Assembly: GCA_021776115.1 (NCBI GenBank)
Contig: JAJFGN010000070.1
Location: 1 to 64,000 of the forward strand
Length of the DNA stretch: 64,000 nucleotides
Origin: Kiloniellaceae bacterium
GTDB taxonomy: Bacteria; Pseudomonadota; Alphaproteobacteria; Kiloniellales; J153
Direction of reading: 5' to 3'
Positions 48,553-56,371 of the stretch are shown here, one piece after another. The position numbers were made by a program, and so were the translations under genes. Below the pieces are notes generated by a model. That model was given only the letters and a program-made list of their open reading frames with translations. It made no database searches and had not been told where the DNA came from. Position 1 is the first letter of the stretch, and each line of letters begins with the position of its first letter.

Positions 48553-49314
48553 GTGGCGACATCGCAAAAAAGTGAGATGACCGGGTCGGCGCCATGCGTC
48601 CCAACCGGAACACGGGTTTATGCCATTGGCGACAGCCACGGCTGCAGCGCGCAGTTGCGCGCGTTGCACGCGGCGATTCTAAATGATTGCCAATCCGCCC
48701 AAGAATCCGGATCGCGGGCGGAACGCTTGGTGGTTGTCTATTTGGGCGACTACATCGACCGCGGCCCCGACTCTCGAGGCGTGTTGGATATGTTGATTGA
48801 CCAAGCCTTGCCGGCGTTCGAGCCTGTATTCTTGATGGGCAACCACGACATTATGCTTTTGCGCCTAATCGACGGCGGTCCGGCACCCTATTCTTGGCGC
48901 TTGAACGGTGCGGAAGCGACTTTAGCTAGTTACGGCGTTGACCCTGGTCTTTGGTCGGACGATCTTACGGCCCTGCGCGACGCCGTTCGGGCCCGCTTGC
49001 CCGCATCGCACGAGAGGTTTTTGCGGTCCTTGCGATACAGCCACGTTGAAGGCGACTACTTCTTCGCCCATGCCGGGATTCGCCCGGGCGTCCCGCTCCA
49101 CGCCCAAGACGAAGAGGATCTCCTGTGGATTCGTGAGCCGTTCCTGGACTCAACGGCTGACCACGGCAAGGTCGTTGTGCATGGGCACACGCCGGTCGAG
49201 ATGCCGGAGAACCGGGTAACCCGAATCGGAATCGATACTGGCGCGGTCTATGGCGGCGTTCTGACGGCCCTGGTTCTTGAAGGCCACGAGCGGCGGTTTC
49301 TTTACGCCGGCTGA
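48553..49314 (+). CDS. PPP-family metallophosphatase (serine/threonine or Ap4A type)
   Basis: 253 residues with all metal motifs: AIGDSHGCSAQL, YLGDYIDRGPDSRG, LMGNHDIMLLRL, FAHAGIRPG and VVHGHTPVEMP. The family splits dinucleoside polyphosphates or phosphoproteins; the substrate cannot be assigned. Starts: GTG 48553 as used, or ATG 48577. The gene is convergent with speE and stands alone. Confidence 0.87.
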   Translation: MATSQKSEMTGSAPCVPTGTRVYAIGDSHGCSAQLRALHAAILNDCQSAQESGSRAERLVVVYLGDYIDRGPDSRGVLDMLIDQALPAFEPVFLMGNHDIMLLRLIDGGPAPYSWRLNGAEATLASYGVDPGLWSDDLTALRDAVRARLPASHERFLRSLRYSHVEGDYFFAHAGIRPGVPLHAQDEEDLLWIREPFLDSTADHGKVVVHGHTPVEMPENRVTRIGIDTGAVYGGVLTALVLEGHERRFLYAG

Positions 49315-49353
49315 CATTCTTCGTTTAGACGGTGCCGGCAAAGGGAGAACGCT

Positions 49354-50211
49354 CTAGGCGGGCTCCGTTATCAAATCGGCGATATATCCGGGCAGGGCGA
49401 AGGCGCCTTGATGCACCTGTGGATTGTAGTAACGCGTGGCGATTCGAGCGCTCGCGTAGCGCTTCTGCAAGACGTCCAAGGGTGTGCGGCGCAGGGCGGT
49501 ATCGTCGCTCGCCCAGCCGAAGGCCATGGGACCGCCAGCGTAGGTCGGTACCGTCGCCAAATAGCACGACGCGTCGGTAAAACTTCGGCGCAAGATCCGT
49601 AACGTTCCTTGCAATTCCTCGCCTTGAAGGAACGGGACGCCGTTCTGGGTCACCAAGACGCCGCCGGGCGCAAGACGGTCTTTACACGCGGTGTAATAGC
49701 GCTCCGTGAACAAGGCTTCGCCCGGTCCGATGGGGTCCGTCGAATCCGTGATAATCAGATCGAAGCGGTCCTTGCTGGTCGCAACATAGTCGACGCCATC
49801 GGCGATCACGATCCGGGTGCGCGGATCGTCGAAGGCTTCGCCGCAAATCTTGCCAAGGTATTGCTTGCTGAATTCAATTACCTGCGGGTCGATTTCGACC
49901 AGGGTGACACTTTCGATTTCCCTATGTTTGAGGGCTTCCTCCAGCATGCCGCCGTCGCCGCCGCCGATGATCAGAACGCGGCGTACCGCGCCGTGCGCCA
50001 GGATCGGAAGATGGGTCAGCATCTCGTGATAAATGAACTCGTCGCCTTCCGTCGTCTGCACGACGCCGTCGAGCATCAAGACGCGGCCTAAGAGCGTGTT
50101 TTCGAACAAGACGATCCGCTGATGCTCGGTCTGACTATCGTAGAGCACGCGGTCCGCCTTGAGACGCTGCGCGATATCCTCGTGCAGCGTCTCGTCGAAC
50201 CAGCGGCTCAC
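49354..50211 (-). CDS. speE: Spermidine synthase SpeE
   Basis: Transfers aminopropyl from decarboxylated SAM to putrescine. 285 residues. GGGDGGMLEEALKH (SAM-type loop), the EIDPQVIEFSKQYL stretch, ITDSTDPIGPGEALFTERYY (the catalytic Asp in DSTDP) and GGPMAFGWAS are diagnostic. The ATG overlaps the speD stop by four bases, so SpeD and SpeE are coupled. Confidence 0.95.
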   Translation of the reverse strand: MSRWFDETLHEDIAQRLKADRVLYDSQTEHQRIVLFENTLLGRVLMLDGVVQTTEGDEFIYHEMLTHLPILAHGAVRRVLIIGGGDGGMLEEALKHREIESVTLVEIDPQVIEFSKQYLGKICGEAFDDPRTRIVIADGVDYVATSKDRFDLIITDSTDPIGPGEALFTERYYTACKDRLAPGGVLVTQNGVPFLQGEELQGTLRILRRSFTDASCYLATVPTYAGGPMAFGWASDDTALRRTPLDVLQKRYASARIATRYYNPQVHQGAFALPGYIADLITEPA

Positions 50212-50711
50212 GAGCCCCGGCCGCGCAGGATCTCGTCGACCGCGATCCGGCCGGGCCGAAAAGACGTCCGCAACACCTCAACACCCTCGTGCGGGCGCGC
50301 GTCGCCGCACATGAAGATGTCCAGGGCGGCGTAACCGTGTTCGGGCCAGGTGTGTATGCTGATGTGCGATTCGGCCAGGACCGCCACGCCAGAGACACCG
50401 CCGTTCGGCGTGAAGTGATGAAGGTGAATATGCAGCAAGGTCGCCCCGGCCGCTTCCACACATTCCCTCAGCGTCGCATCGACGTGGGACAGATCGTCCA
50501 AGCCCTCGGCATCCCAAAGATCGACGATCAGATGCGTGCCAGCGTAGCGCACGCCATCCCGTTCGATAAAATAATCCTTGCGGGCGTCGTTGGCTGCTTT
50601 CGCCTCCAAAACCGAGGAGTCGAACACGGCGGGCGTCAGGCTCTCATGGGCGGTGCTTGAACGTCGATCCAAGTCCATCCCCAATTGAGAGAGGGCGGCA
50701 AGTTTCGTCAT
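50208..50711 (-). CDS. speD: S-adenosylmethionine decarboxylase SpeD
   Basis: Makes the aminopropyl donor for SpeE. 167 residues as a proenzyme; cleavage would be at Glu114|Ser115 in AESHISIHTWPEHGYA, giving the pyruvoyl group on Ser115. A variable N-terminal region of about 45 residues precedes DYFIERDGVRYAGTHLIVDLWDA. ATG 50711 has GGGGAGGAG in front. The frame is open 54 codons upstream, but that section spans a hairpin and is not family-like. Confidence 0.93.
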   Translation of the reverse strand: MTKLAALSQLGMDLDRRSSTAHESLTPAVFDSSVLEAKAANDARKDYFIERDGVRYAGTHLIVDLWDAEGLDDLSHVDATLRECVEAAGATLLHIHLHHFTPNGGVSGVAVLAESHISIHTWPEHGYAALDIFMCGDARPHEGVEVLRTSFRPGRIAVDEILRGRGS

Positions 50712-50742
50712 GGGTGCTCCTCCCCAACCAGAAGATGACAAA

Positions 50743-50763
50743 GGGCATGCCTGGAGCATGCCC
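50743..50763 (-). promoter_or_regulatory. Hairpin in the speD leader
   Basis: Perfect 8 bp stem GGGCATGC/GCATGCCC with a 5-base loop, 32 bp before the speD start codon on the minus strand. No T-run follows, so it is not a standard terminator. It could shape speD translation (inference). Confidence 0.4.
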
Positions 50764-51041
50764 ATTACGTATCCTCGCATATAGGACGCGAGGCGCGTGA
50801 TATGAAGAACTTGGGCCCGCTTTTCAAGAGAATTCTTCAAGGGTCCACTAACCTTATCCGCGCCGGCATCCACAGGGTCTCGCTTGTGCCGCCGCAGCCT
50901 TCGGATTAACCAAAAGGGCCAGGGAAACAGCGCGGCGGCAAAGGATGGCGGCGCGAGACTTGAGCGAGTTCTTCGATGCTGAATTCGCGGAACTGGCGGA
51001 ACTGGTGGAGGTTTTCGCGCGGCCAGGCCGACCCGTCCGGT
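50764..51041. other. Intergenic region between speD and mmcB
   Basis: About 280 bp. A 78-codon frame on the plus strand from 50945 opens with a plausible-looking MAARDLSEFFDAEFAEL but runs into the antisense of mmcB, and its end has no protein-like character; not called. Nothing else is seen. Confidence 0.4.
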
Positions 51042-51578
51042 CTAGAAGAGACGGGTCTCGGCGCTCATTCTTTGACCCTGGGGTTGGCACGAGATCGGGT
51101 CGGGATCGGCGAAGCGGGTCAGGCGTTGCGCGGCGGTGCGGGCGAAACGCAAGGTCTGAGTGCGCCGGCGCGTGGCGTTGAGCCTAAGCCTGGGGGCTTC
51201 GCGGACAATGGCTGCTCCATAGGGATCGGCGATAAGAAGGCCGCAGTCTTCCGGCAAGACCTCACGCGGGAACTCCTCCGCGACCGCGAAAAAGAAATAG
51301 TCGCAAAAATCCAGGTACTCCCGCCACTTTCGATCGGCCCGGAAATCTTCGACGCTCGATTTGACCTCGGCGATCAGAATGACGCCGCCGGCGTCCACAC
51401 CGATGACATCGACCCGCCGTCGCGAGGCGAGCTTGAATTCGGTTAGGCAGGTATAGCCGAAGTGATACAGGCCCCGGCATACGCCGCGCGCTAAGCCGGG
51501 TCCGCTCGGTGCTTGGATCGCACCGTCTTCGCCGGTCCCGCCGGTTTGCCTTGTGGACCCATTTTGCCCGGACCGCAT
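51042..51578 (-). CDS. mmcB: MmcB-family DNA repair nuclease
   Basis: 178 residues. The core RGVCRGLYHFGYTCLTEFKLASRRRVDVIGVDAGGVILIAEVKSSVEDFRADRKWREYLDFCDYFFFAV matches the MmcB family (PF06319), with a PD-(D/E)xK-type site Asp-x-x-Gly...Glu-Val-Lys. MmcB is a putative endonuclease tied to the DNA-damage response in Caulobacter. The N-terminus is Gly/Ser-rich and likely disordered; the C-terminus from LRLNATRRRTQTLRFARTAAQ is typical. Confidence 0.9.
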   Translation of the reverse strand: MRSGQNGSTRQTGGTGEDGAIQAPSGPGLARGVCRGLYHFGYTCLTEFKLASRRRVDVIGVDAGGVILIAEVKSSVEDFRADRKWREYLDFCDYFFFAVAEEFPREVLPEDCGLLIADPYGAAIVREAPRLRLNATRRRTQTLRFARTAAQRLTRFADPDPISCQPQGQRMSAETRLF

Positions 51579-51644
51579 GACGCGATGATAGCCGAACCTG
51601 GCGCGGCTTGTCAGCCCGACGTCCAGGCCTCGATCGAATAAGGT

Positions 51645-52070
51645 TTAAAGTCCCAGCGCCAGGATCACGCCCAAGGCGGTCGCGCCCAGCAGGCCCGCTA
51701 GGCAAATATAGACCAAGAGATTAAAGGGCCGGGACGCCGCACCTTCGCTCCGTAAGCGGTGCAGCGACCTTTGCTCCTTGCCCATTAAGAGCACGATGTA
51801 CAAACGCCACTTAGCGAAGGGAAGAGAATGACGAATTTCGACCGCATGTTTGGTCATGCCGCGGGCGCCCAGAATGGACTTGATGGCGTCTCGCTGCGGT
51901 TCGGTAAAGCTAGCCGCGATCTCCGGGTCTATGCGCTTCAGGTAATGTTGCAGTACATCGTCGGAGGAAGGCGAACGCCGGGGGCGGAGATTGTGCGCTT
52001 GGTCGGTTGCAGGGGCGAATCTCGGTGCAGGTTTAGGTTGTTCGATTGCGGTATTGGTTGTGTACGACAA
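51645..52070 (-). CDS. Conserved small membrane protein of unknown function
   Basis: 141 residues. A polar N-terminus is followed by DVLQHYLKRIDPEIAASFTEPQRDAIKSILGARGMTKHAVEIRHSLPF, which looks like a helical domain, and one C-terminal membrane helix (LLVYICLAGLLGATALGVILALGL). I do not recognise a family with a known role. Probably tail-anchored in the inner membrane. Its 5' end is about 140 bp from the end of the secreted-protein gene upstream on the same strand. Confidence 0.65.
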   Translation of the reverse strand: MSYTTNTAIEQPKPAPRFAPATDQAHNLRPRRSPSSDDVLQHYLKRIDPEIAASFTEPQRDAIKSILGARGMTKHAVEIRHSLPFAKWRLYIVLLMGKEQRSLHRLRSEGAASRPFNLLVYICLAGLLGATALGVILALGL

Positions 52071-52212
52071 GTCGATGTCTCCCTGACTTCCTAAGCTTTT
52101 CTTCGCCTCCCCTCTATATTTAGCGCCACAAGTTTTCCAAAGCCTTAAGCAGCGCCTCTTTGAGTGACGGATAGGGCACTGAAATTACACGGCATTCGCG
52201 GCATTTTTTGGT

Positions 52213-53967
52213 TTAAGGGCGGCAGGTGATTTCCTTGAAGCCATCGCAATCGGCCTGGGCGCAGACTTCCCGGTTGCCGAGAATCACGGTTGGGAAATTT
52301 GCCCCGATGTTCTCGTCTACAGTCCAATCCAGAGCCTCCGAATAACCCCTTGCGCGGCACCAGGCGGTCGCGGCCGGTTGGCCGCAGTCGCGTTGCCAAT
52401 ACAAGCAGTGGTTGAGTCTGTAGAGGTCGTGCACTGGAAAGGCGAAGGTCTTTGGCAGGGTGGGCAGGGCCGCGGTTTGAGCGCCTTGCGGGGCCATTCT
52501 AGGGCTAAGTTTGGGAATAGTGCGCGCTGTGGGCGTGGCCGCAGGGGGTTGAGGGGCCGTGGTGTCCGTGACCGGCTCCCCAACAGGGACGGTGCTAGCG
52601 GTCTTGGCCGGCGCTTCTGCGGCGGGTTGCGCCATGGCCGGCGCCTGAACAACAGGCTTTGCCAGGGCTTGCCTGGTGGGGACAGAAGGCGCCGCACTAG
52701 GTTTCGGGGCAGAAGCGGGTACTTCCGCGCTCTGGGCTGGCGCTGTTGCGGCGGCACCGGGAGGCGCGGGACTTGGCGGCGGCATGGGCGCTGCCTGCGC
52801 AGGCGGTTCTACGGGGGCCACGCTCAGGGTCTCGGGAGCTGCCTGGGCCGCGATGTCCGATCCCGTCATTTGCACCGGCGGCGCATTCGCCAGGCTTTCC
52901 GCAAGGGCCAAAATTGGCTCGGGCGCGGCCATCGGCTCGCTTGAGGGCGCCGTTCGGCCGACCGCCGGGTCTTCGATCGGTTGGGCGGCCAGGGCTTGGC
53001 CCTCTTGGCTCGGGCCCGTGTCTGGCGCTTTCATGGCCGTTTCCGGCGCCGGCGCGGGCGCCTCGCGGCGAACCAGGAAGGCATCGGCATTGCCATAATC
53101 GTAACTCACCCGAATCGAACGTGTCCGGTCGCGAAATTCCATTTGCGCTAGGCGGACATCACGGCCTAAGCGGGCCCGGCTGTCCAGCGTCGCCGAACGT
53201 CCAGTGCAAGACAAACCGTCGTAAAGGGTGACCGTATAATCGTGGCGAATCCGTGTGTAACGCTCGGATAAATCGCCCGGCATCATCAAGACCAAGCGAT
53301 CGCTCTTAACGAAATCGAGTTGAAACGGTTTATGGGTTCCGGGGTAGTTGCCGACCAGATCAAAGCAGCGTTCGGTCTCAGGCGCTTCGGCCACGGGTAC
53401 GAAGATACGGTTGTAGACCGTTTTGTGAACCGGGTTGGCGCACTGCAGGCCCAAGGTTATGCGGCGACTCAAGAATAAGGCGCCGGGTGGCGGCCCCAGG
53501 TCGGTGCGATACACGATCAGGGAACCATAGCCGTCTTTCGCCGCATCCGGCGGTGGCATGTCCGACTGGCCCACAGGCGTAGGCGCGAAGCGTGCCGTCG
53601 CGCCGAGCCACGCCAGGCGTGGCTGCTGGGGGGTGCCGAGCGCCGGCTGGCAGCCTTGGTCGCTGGATGTGAAATAAGGGCCCTTGAACAAGGCGACGCC
53701 CACCTCCGGTCCCGTTTCGACCGTTGCGATCTTGCCGTTCAAGGCCGCCGGGATCGTAGGTATATAGAGGTATGGCTTGTCCGGCGGCAGGGCCCAGACC
53801 TGTGAAGGGCCGCTGCGGTCCGCGTTGGCGTAGCCTATGATCTGACCGGGTGCGGCGGGCTCGGCGTGCGCCGAGCCGATGGCGGCCACGGAACTGGCGA
53901 GACCAAGGCCGACAAGGTACAGGATAGCCAAGATGGAATTTTCGAAACTGCGCGGTGCAAACGGCAT
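52213..53967 (-). CDS. Secreted multidomain protein with crystallin-like and Cys-rich parts
   Basis: 584 residues, function unknown. A signal peptide ends near AHA|EP (residue about 35). The N-terminal third has YNRIFVPVAEAPETERCFDLVGNY and VTLYDGLSCTGRSATLDSRA with FRDRTRSIRVSYD, which read like beta/gamma-crystallin Greek-key motifs. A 200-residue Pro/Ala/Gln-rich linker (about 305-510) follows. The last 75 residues form a Cys-rich domain (NHCLYWQRDCG, TAWCRARGYSEALDW, REVCAQADCDGFKEITC) with seven Cys. An envelope or extracellular role is likely; the crystallin resemblance is by eye. Confidence 0.7.
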   Translation of the reverse strand: MPFAPRSFENSILAILYLVGLGLASSVAAIGSAHAEPAAPGQIIGYANADRSGPSQVWALPPDKPYLYIPTIPAALNGKIATVETGPEVGVALFKGPYFTSSDQGCQPALGTPQQPRLAWLGATARFAPTPVGQSDMPPPDAAKDGYGSLIVYRTDLGPPPGALFLSRRITLGLQCANPVHKTVYNRIFVPVAEAPETERCFDLVGNYPGTHKPFQLDFVKSDRLVLMMPGDLSERYTRIRHDYTVTLYDGLSCTGRSATLDSRARLGRDVRLAQMEFRDRTRSIRVSYDYGNADAFLVRREAPAPAPETAMKAPDTGPSQEGQALAAQPIEDPAVGRTAPSSEPMAAPEPILALAESLANAPPVQMTGSDIAAQAAPETLSVAPVEPPAQAAPMPPPSPAPPGAAATAPAQSAEVPASAPKPSAAPSVPTRQALAKPVVQAPAMAQPAAEAPAKTASTVPVGEPVTDTTAPQPPAATPTARTIPKLSPRMAPQGAQTAALPTLPKTFAFPVHDLYRLNHCLYWQRDCGQPAATAWCRARGYSEALDWTVDENIGANFPTVILGNREVCAQADCDGFKEITCRP

Positions 53968-54112
53968 GGCAAGACCCTAGGAAGCTATTTGTCAAACGTT
54001 GGCGTACCATAACAAGACATTCCCGCGCCGCCCAAGAGCGACTTGGATGCGCGTGTCCGCCGGGTTATCTTGCGGGCCCCAAAATTCACCCGGATCTTCA
54101 GTTTCAGTTCAC

Positions 54113-54694
54113 ATGACCCAGCGCCGATCTCCAGTCTGGCTTAAACCAAGCGTCGAATATGGGCCGCTTGTGGCCTTTTTTGTCGCCTACATGGTCTATG
54201 GCTTAATGCCCGCGACCGGGGTCTTGCTGGGCGCGACGGCGCTGGCGCTAGGCCTATCCTTGTTTTTCGCGCGGCGTCTGCCTTGGATGCCGCTTATCAC
54301 CGCGGCTGTTGTTGGCGTGTTCGGCGGTTTAACTCTGTGGTTCAACGACGACACCTTCATCAAGATGAAGCCGACGGTCGTGCAGGCGCTTTTTTCTATC
54401 GTGCTCTTGGGTGGCCTGGCCTTGGGCCGCCCGTTGCTGAGGCTGGTGCTGGGAGCCGCTTGGCCTATGGACGACCGGGGTTGGCGTCGCCTCACCCTGC
54501 GCTACGGCCTGTTCTTCGCCGCCATGGCCGGCCTTAACGAGTTGGTCTGGCGCACCCAATCCACAGATTTTTGGGTCGCCTTCAAGGTTTTCGGGCTAAT
54601 GGGCTTGACGTTGCTATTCGCGTTGTCGCAAGCGCCGCTGATGTCACGCCACCATGTTCCGGAAGAGACCCCGGTGGAGCCGCACGGCGACTAG
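54113..54694 (+). CDS. yciB: Inner membrane septation protein YciB (IspZ family)
   Basis: 193 residues, about five hydrophobic segments. Family marks: SVEYGPLVAFFVAYMVYGL, RRLPWMPLITAAVVGVFGGLTLWFNDDTFIKMKPTVVQALFSIVLLGGLALGRPLLR, and WRRLTLRYGLFFAAMAGLNELVWRTQSTDFWVAFKVFGL. YciB affects cell-envelope upkeep and septation in other bacteria. The start ATG 54113 puts the conserved membrane part in frame; the frame continues 38 codons upstream without family similarity. Confidence 0.93.
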   Translation: MTQRRSPVWLKPSVEYGPLVAFFVAYMVYGLMPATGVLLGATALALGLSLFFARRLPWMPLITAAVVGVFGGLTLWFNDDTFIKMKPTVVQALFSIVLLGGLALGRPLLRLVLGAAWPMDDRGWRRLTLRYGLFFAAMAGLNELVWRTQSTDFWVAFKVFGLMGLTLLFALSQAPLMSRHHVPEETPVEPHGD

Positions 54695-54718
54695 CCGCTC
54701 TTCGCGCGCGCAGGCGGT

Positions 54719-54877
54719 TTAGCGGGCGAAGGTCGTGACTTTCGGGGCGCGTTCCTGGGGCTGGACGCCCCGATCGCGGGTGCGCACGAACAATCCACTT
54801 AACGCCAAGCCGAAGTCGACCAGCAGCGGGAAGGGATATCTGACATATGTCTCTTCAAAGGACTTCTTGTCGTTCAT
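54719..54877 (-). CDS. Short ORF of 52 residues, hypothetical
   Basis: MNDKKSFEETYVRYPFPLLV opens a 52-residue frame rich in charged residues at both ends and with a hydrophobic middle (LLVDFGLALSGLFV). The ATG is preceded at about 10 bases by GGAG, and third positions look GC-rich like the neighbouring genes. It is convergent with yciB, 25 bp away. No family known to me; it could be a small membrane-associated protein. Confidence 0.5.
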   Translation of the reverse strand: MNDKKSFEETYVRYPFPLLVDFGLALSGLFVRTRDRGVQPQERAPKVTTFAR

Positions 54878-55206
54878 GTGACCTGCACTCCATATTGGAC
54901 CGCCACTCGGTTTGCACAGATATTGTGCGCCGCAACATTTAATATAGCCCCTATTTTCATTAATTTCAGGTCAATAATATTGCAGTGCAGCTATGTTGAG
55001 GCCGCATGATATGCCCGGAATCGGCCCAAAGGCGCGCTCCGGCAAGCCCGGCGGCTTTCGCTGTCATAAAACCTTCATCAAAGTGACATTTTGGTGTTGC
55101 AGAGGCCCGCTAGCGTCACGGCGGAACATGTTCGTCCGCTGGCCGGGGAGCGCCTTCACAGGCCGGCGCCGTGCATGGGATCCATCAGACACCGGAGGGG
55201 TAACTC
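54878..55206. other. Control region of the pst operon
   Basis: 329 bp with no gene. An AT-rich part (54900-55000) and the PHO box at 55061-55089. A Shine-Dalgarno GGAGGGG lies just before the GTG of pstS. Confidence 0.6.
55061..55089 (+). promoter_or_regulatory. PHO box of pstS
   Basis: CTGTCAT-AAAA-CCTTCAT-CAAA-GTGACAT: three 7 bp direct repeats separated by four bases, the first a perfect half-site. This is the classical PhoB binding pattern, about 118 bp before the pstS start. Confidence 0.85.
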
Positions 55207-56247
55207 GTGAGAAAACACCGATTAGCATTCGCCGCGCTTGCCCTTGCCGGCGCCGTCATTCTGAGCGCTGGCGCCGCGCATGCCCGCGACCAAATTCGTA
55301 TTGTCGGCTCGTCGACCGTCTATCCATTCTCGACCACGGTTGCCGAACAGTTCGGCAAGAGCACCAAGTTCCCGACGCCGGTCGTGGAAAGCACCGGCTC
55401 GGGCGGCGGCATGAAGCTGTTCTGCGCGGGGGTCGGCGAACAGTACCCGGACATCACCAACGCCTCACGCCGGATCAAAAAGTCCGAGTTTGAGAAATGC
55501 ACCAAGAACGGCGTCGCGATCACCGAGGTTAAGATCGGTTTCGACGGTATCGTGCTGGGCATCGCGAAATCGGGCCCGGACCTGGTTCTTTCCAAGAAGC
55601 AAATCTTCCTCGCACTGGCGAAGCAGATTCCCGATGCGGCCGGAAACCTGATCGACAATCCCTATTCGACTTGGGATCAGATCGATCCCTCGCTGCCGAA
55701 AATGAAGATTGAAGTGCTGGGCCCGCCCCCGACCAGCGGCACGCGCGACGCCTTTGTCGAGTTGGCCATGGAAGGTGGCGCCAAGAAGTTCGAAACGCTC
55801 AAGGCCCTGCGCAAGTCGGACAAGAAAGCGTTTAAGGCGGTCGCCCACGCGATTCGGGAGGACGGCGCCTATATCGAAGCTGGCGAGAACGACAACCTGA
55901 TCATTCAGAAGTTGCAGGCTAACCCCAAGGCCGTCGGTATCTTCGGTTTCAGCTTCCTTGACCAGAACGCCGACAAAATCAAAGGCGCCAAGGTAGAGGG
56001 CGCGGATCCGACCTTCGAGAACATCGCCTCAGGCGACTACGGCGTTTCCCGCTCGCTGTATTTCTACGTAAAGCGGCAGCATGTCGGCACGATTCCAGGT
56101 ATCGAAGAGTTCGTCGCCGAGTTCACGGCCGATCGTGCCTGGGGCGACGAAGGTTATCTCGTCGACAAGGGCTTGATTCCGCTGCCGGCTGTGGACCGCA
56201 AGGCGATGCGGACCCAGGCTACCGGTCTGGCGCCGCTGTCGATGTAA
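55207..56247 (+). CDS. pstS: Phosphate ABC transporter, phosphate-binding protein PstS
   Basis: The periplasmic phosphate receptor. 346 residues with a signal peptide (cleavage near AHA|RD, residue 26). Phosphate-pocket motifs: IVGSSTVYPFSTTVAEQFG, STGSGGGMKLFC, DITNASRRI and PPPTSGTRDAFVELAM. The start is GTG 55207 with GGAGGGG seven bases before. It is the first gene of pstSCAB-phoUB; a PHO box lies upstream. Confidence 0.96.
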   Translation: MRKHRLAFAALALAGAVILSAGAAHARDQIRIVGSSTVYPFSTTVAEQFGKSTKFPTPVVESTGSGGGMKLFCAGVGEQYPDITNASRRIKKSEFEKCTKNGVAITEVKIGFDGIVLGIAKSGPDLVLSKKQIFLALAKQIPDAAGNLIDNPYSTWDQIDPSLPKMKIEVLGPPPTSGTRDAFVELAMEGGAKKFETLKALRKSDKKAFKAVAHAIREDGAYIEAGENDNLIIQKLQANPKAVGIFGFSFLDQNADKIKGAKVEGADPTFENIASGDYGVSRSLYFYVKRQHVGTIPGIEEFVAEFTADRAWGDEGYLVDKGLIPLPAVDRKAMRTQATGLAPLSM

Positions 56248-56312
56248 GCGCGATTGCTGATGGGTCGGCGGTCATCCCGGCCGCCGATCCGTCGTTAGCA
56301 AGTTCCCTGCCC

Positions 56313-56343
56313 CAGGCCGTGCTCCTTTCGGAGACGCGGCCTG
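56313..56343 (+). terminator. Stem-loop between pstS and pstC
   Basis: CAGGCCG (56313-56319) pairs with CGGCCTG (56337-56343); the inner TCC/GGA pairs continue the stem. No T-run. Likely a processing or stabilising stem that keeps PstS in excess over the permeases (inference), not a full terminator. Confidence 0.45.
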
Positions 56344-56371
56344 GGTGCTAAGAGACAAAGCCGTCACGGGT

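Noticed and set aside
50945-51181. 78-codon plus-strand frame between speD and mmcB
   Set aside because: Opens in a protein-like way but soon becomes Arg/Ser-rich and overlaps the 3' end of mmcB.
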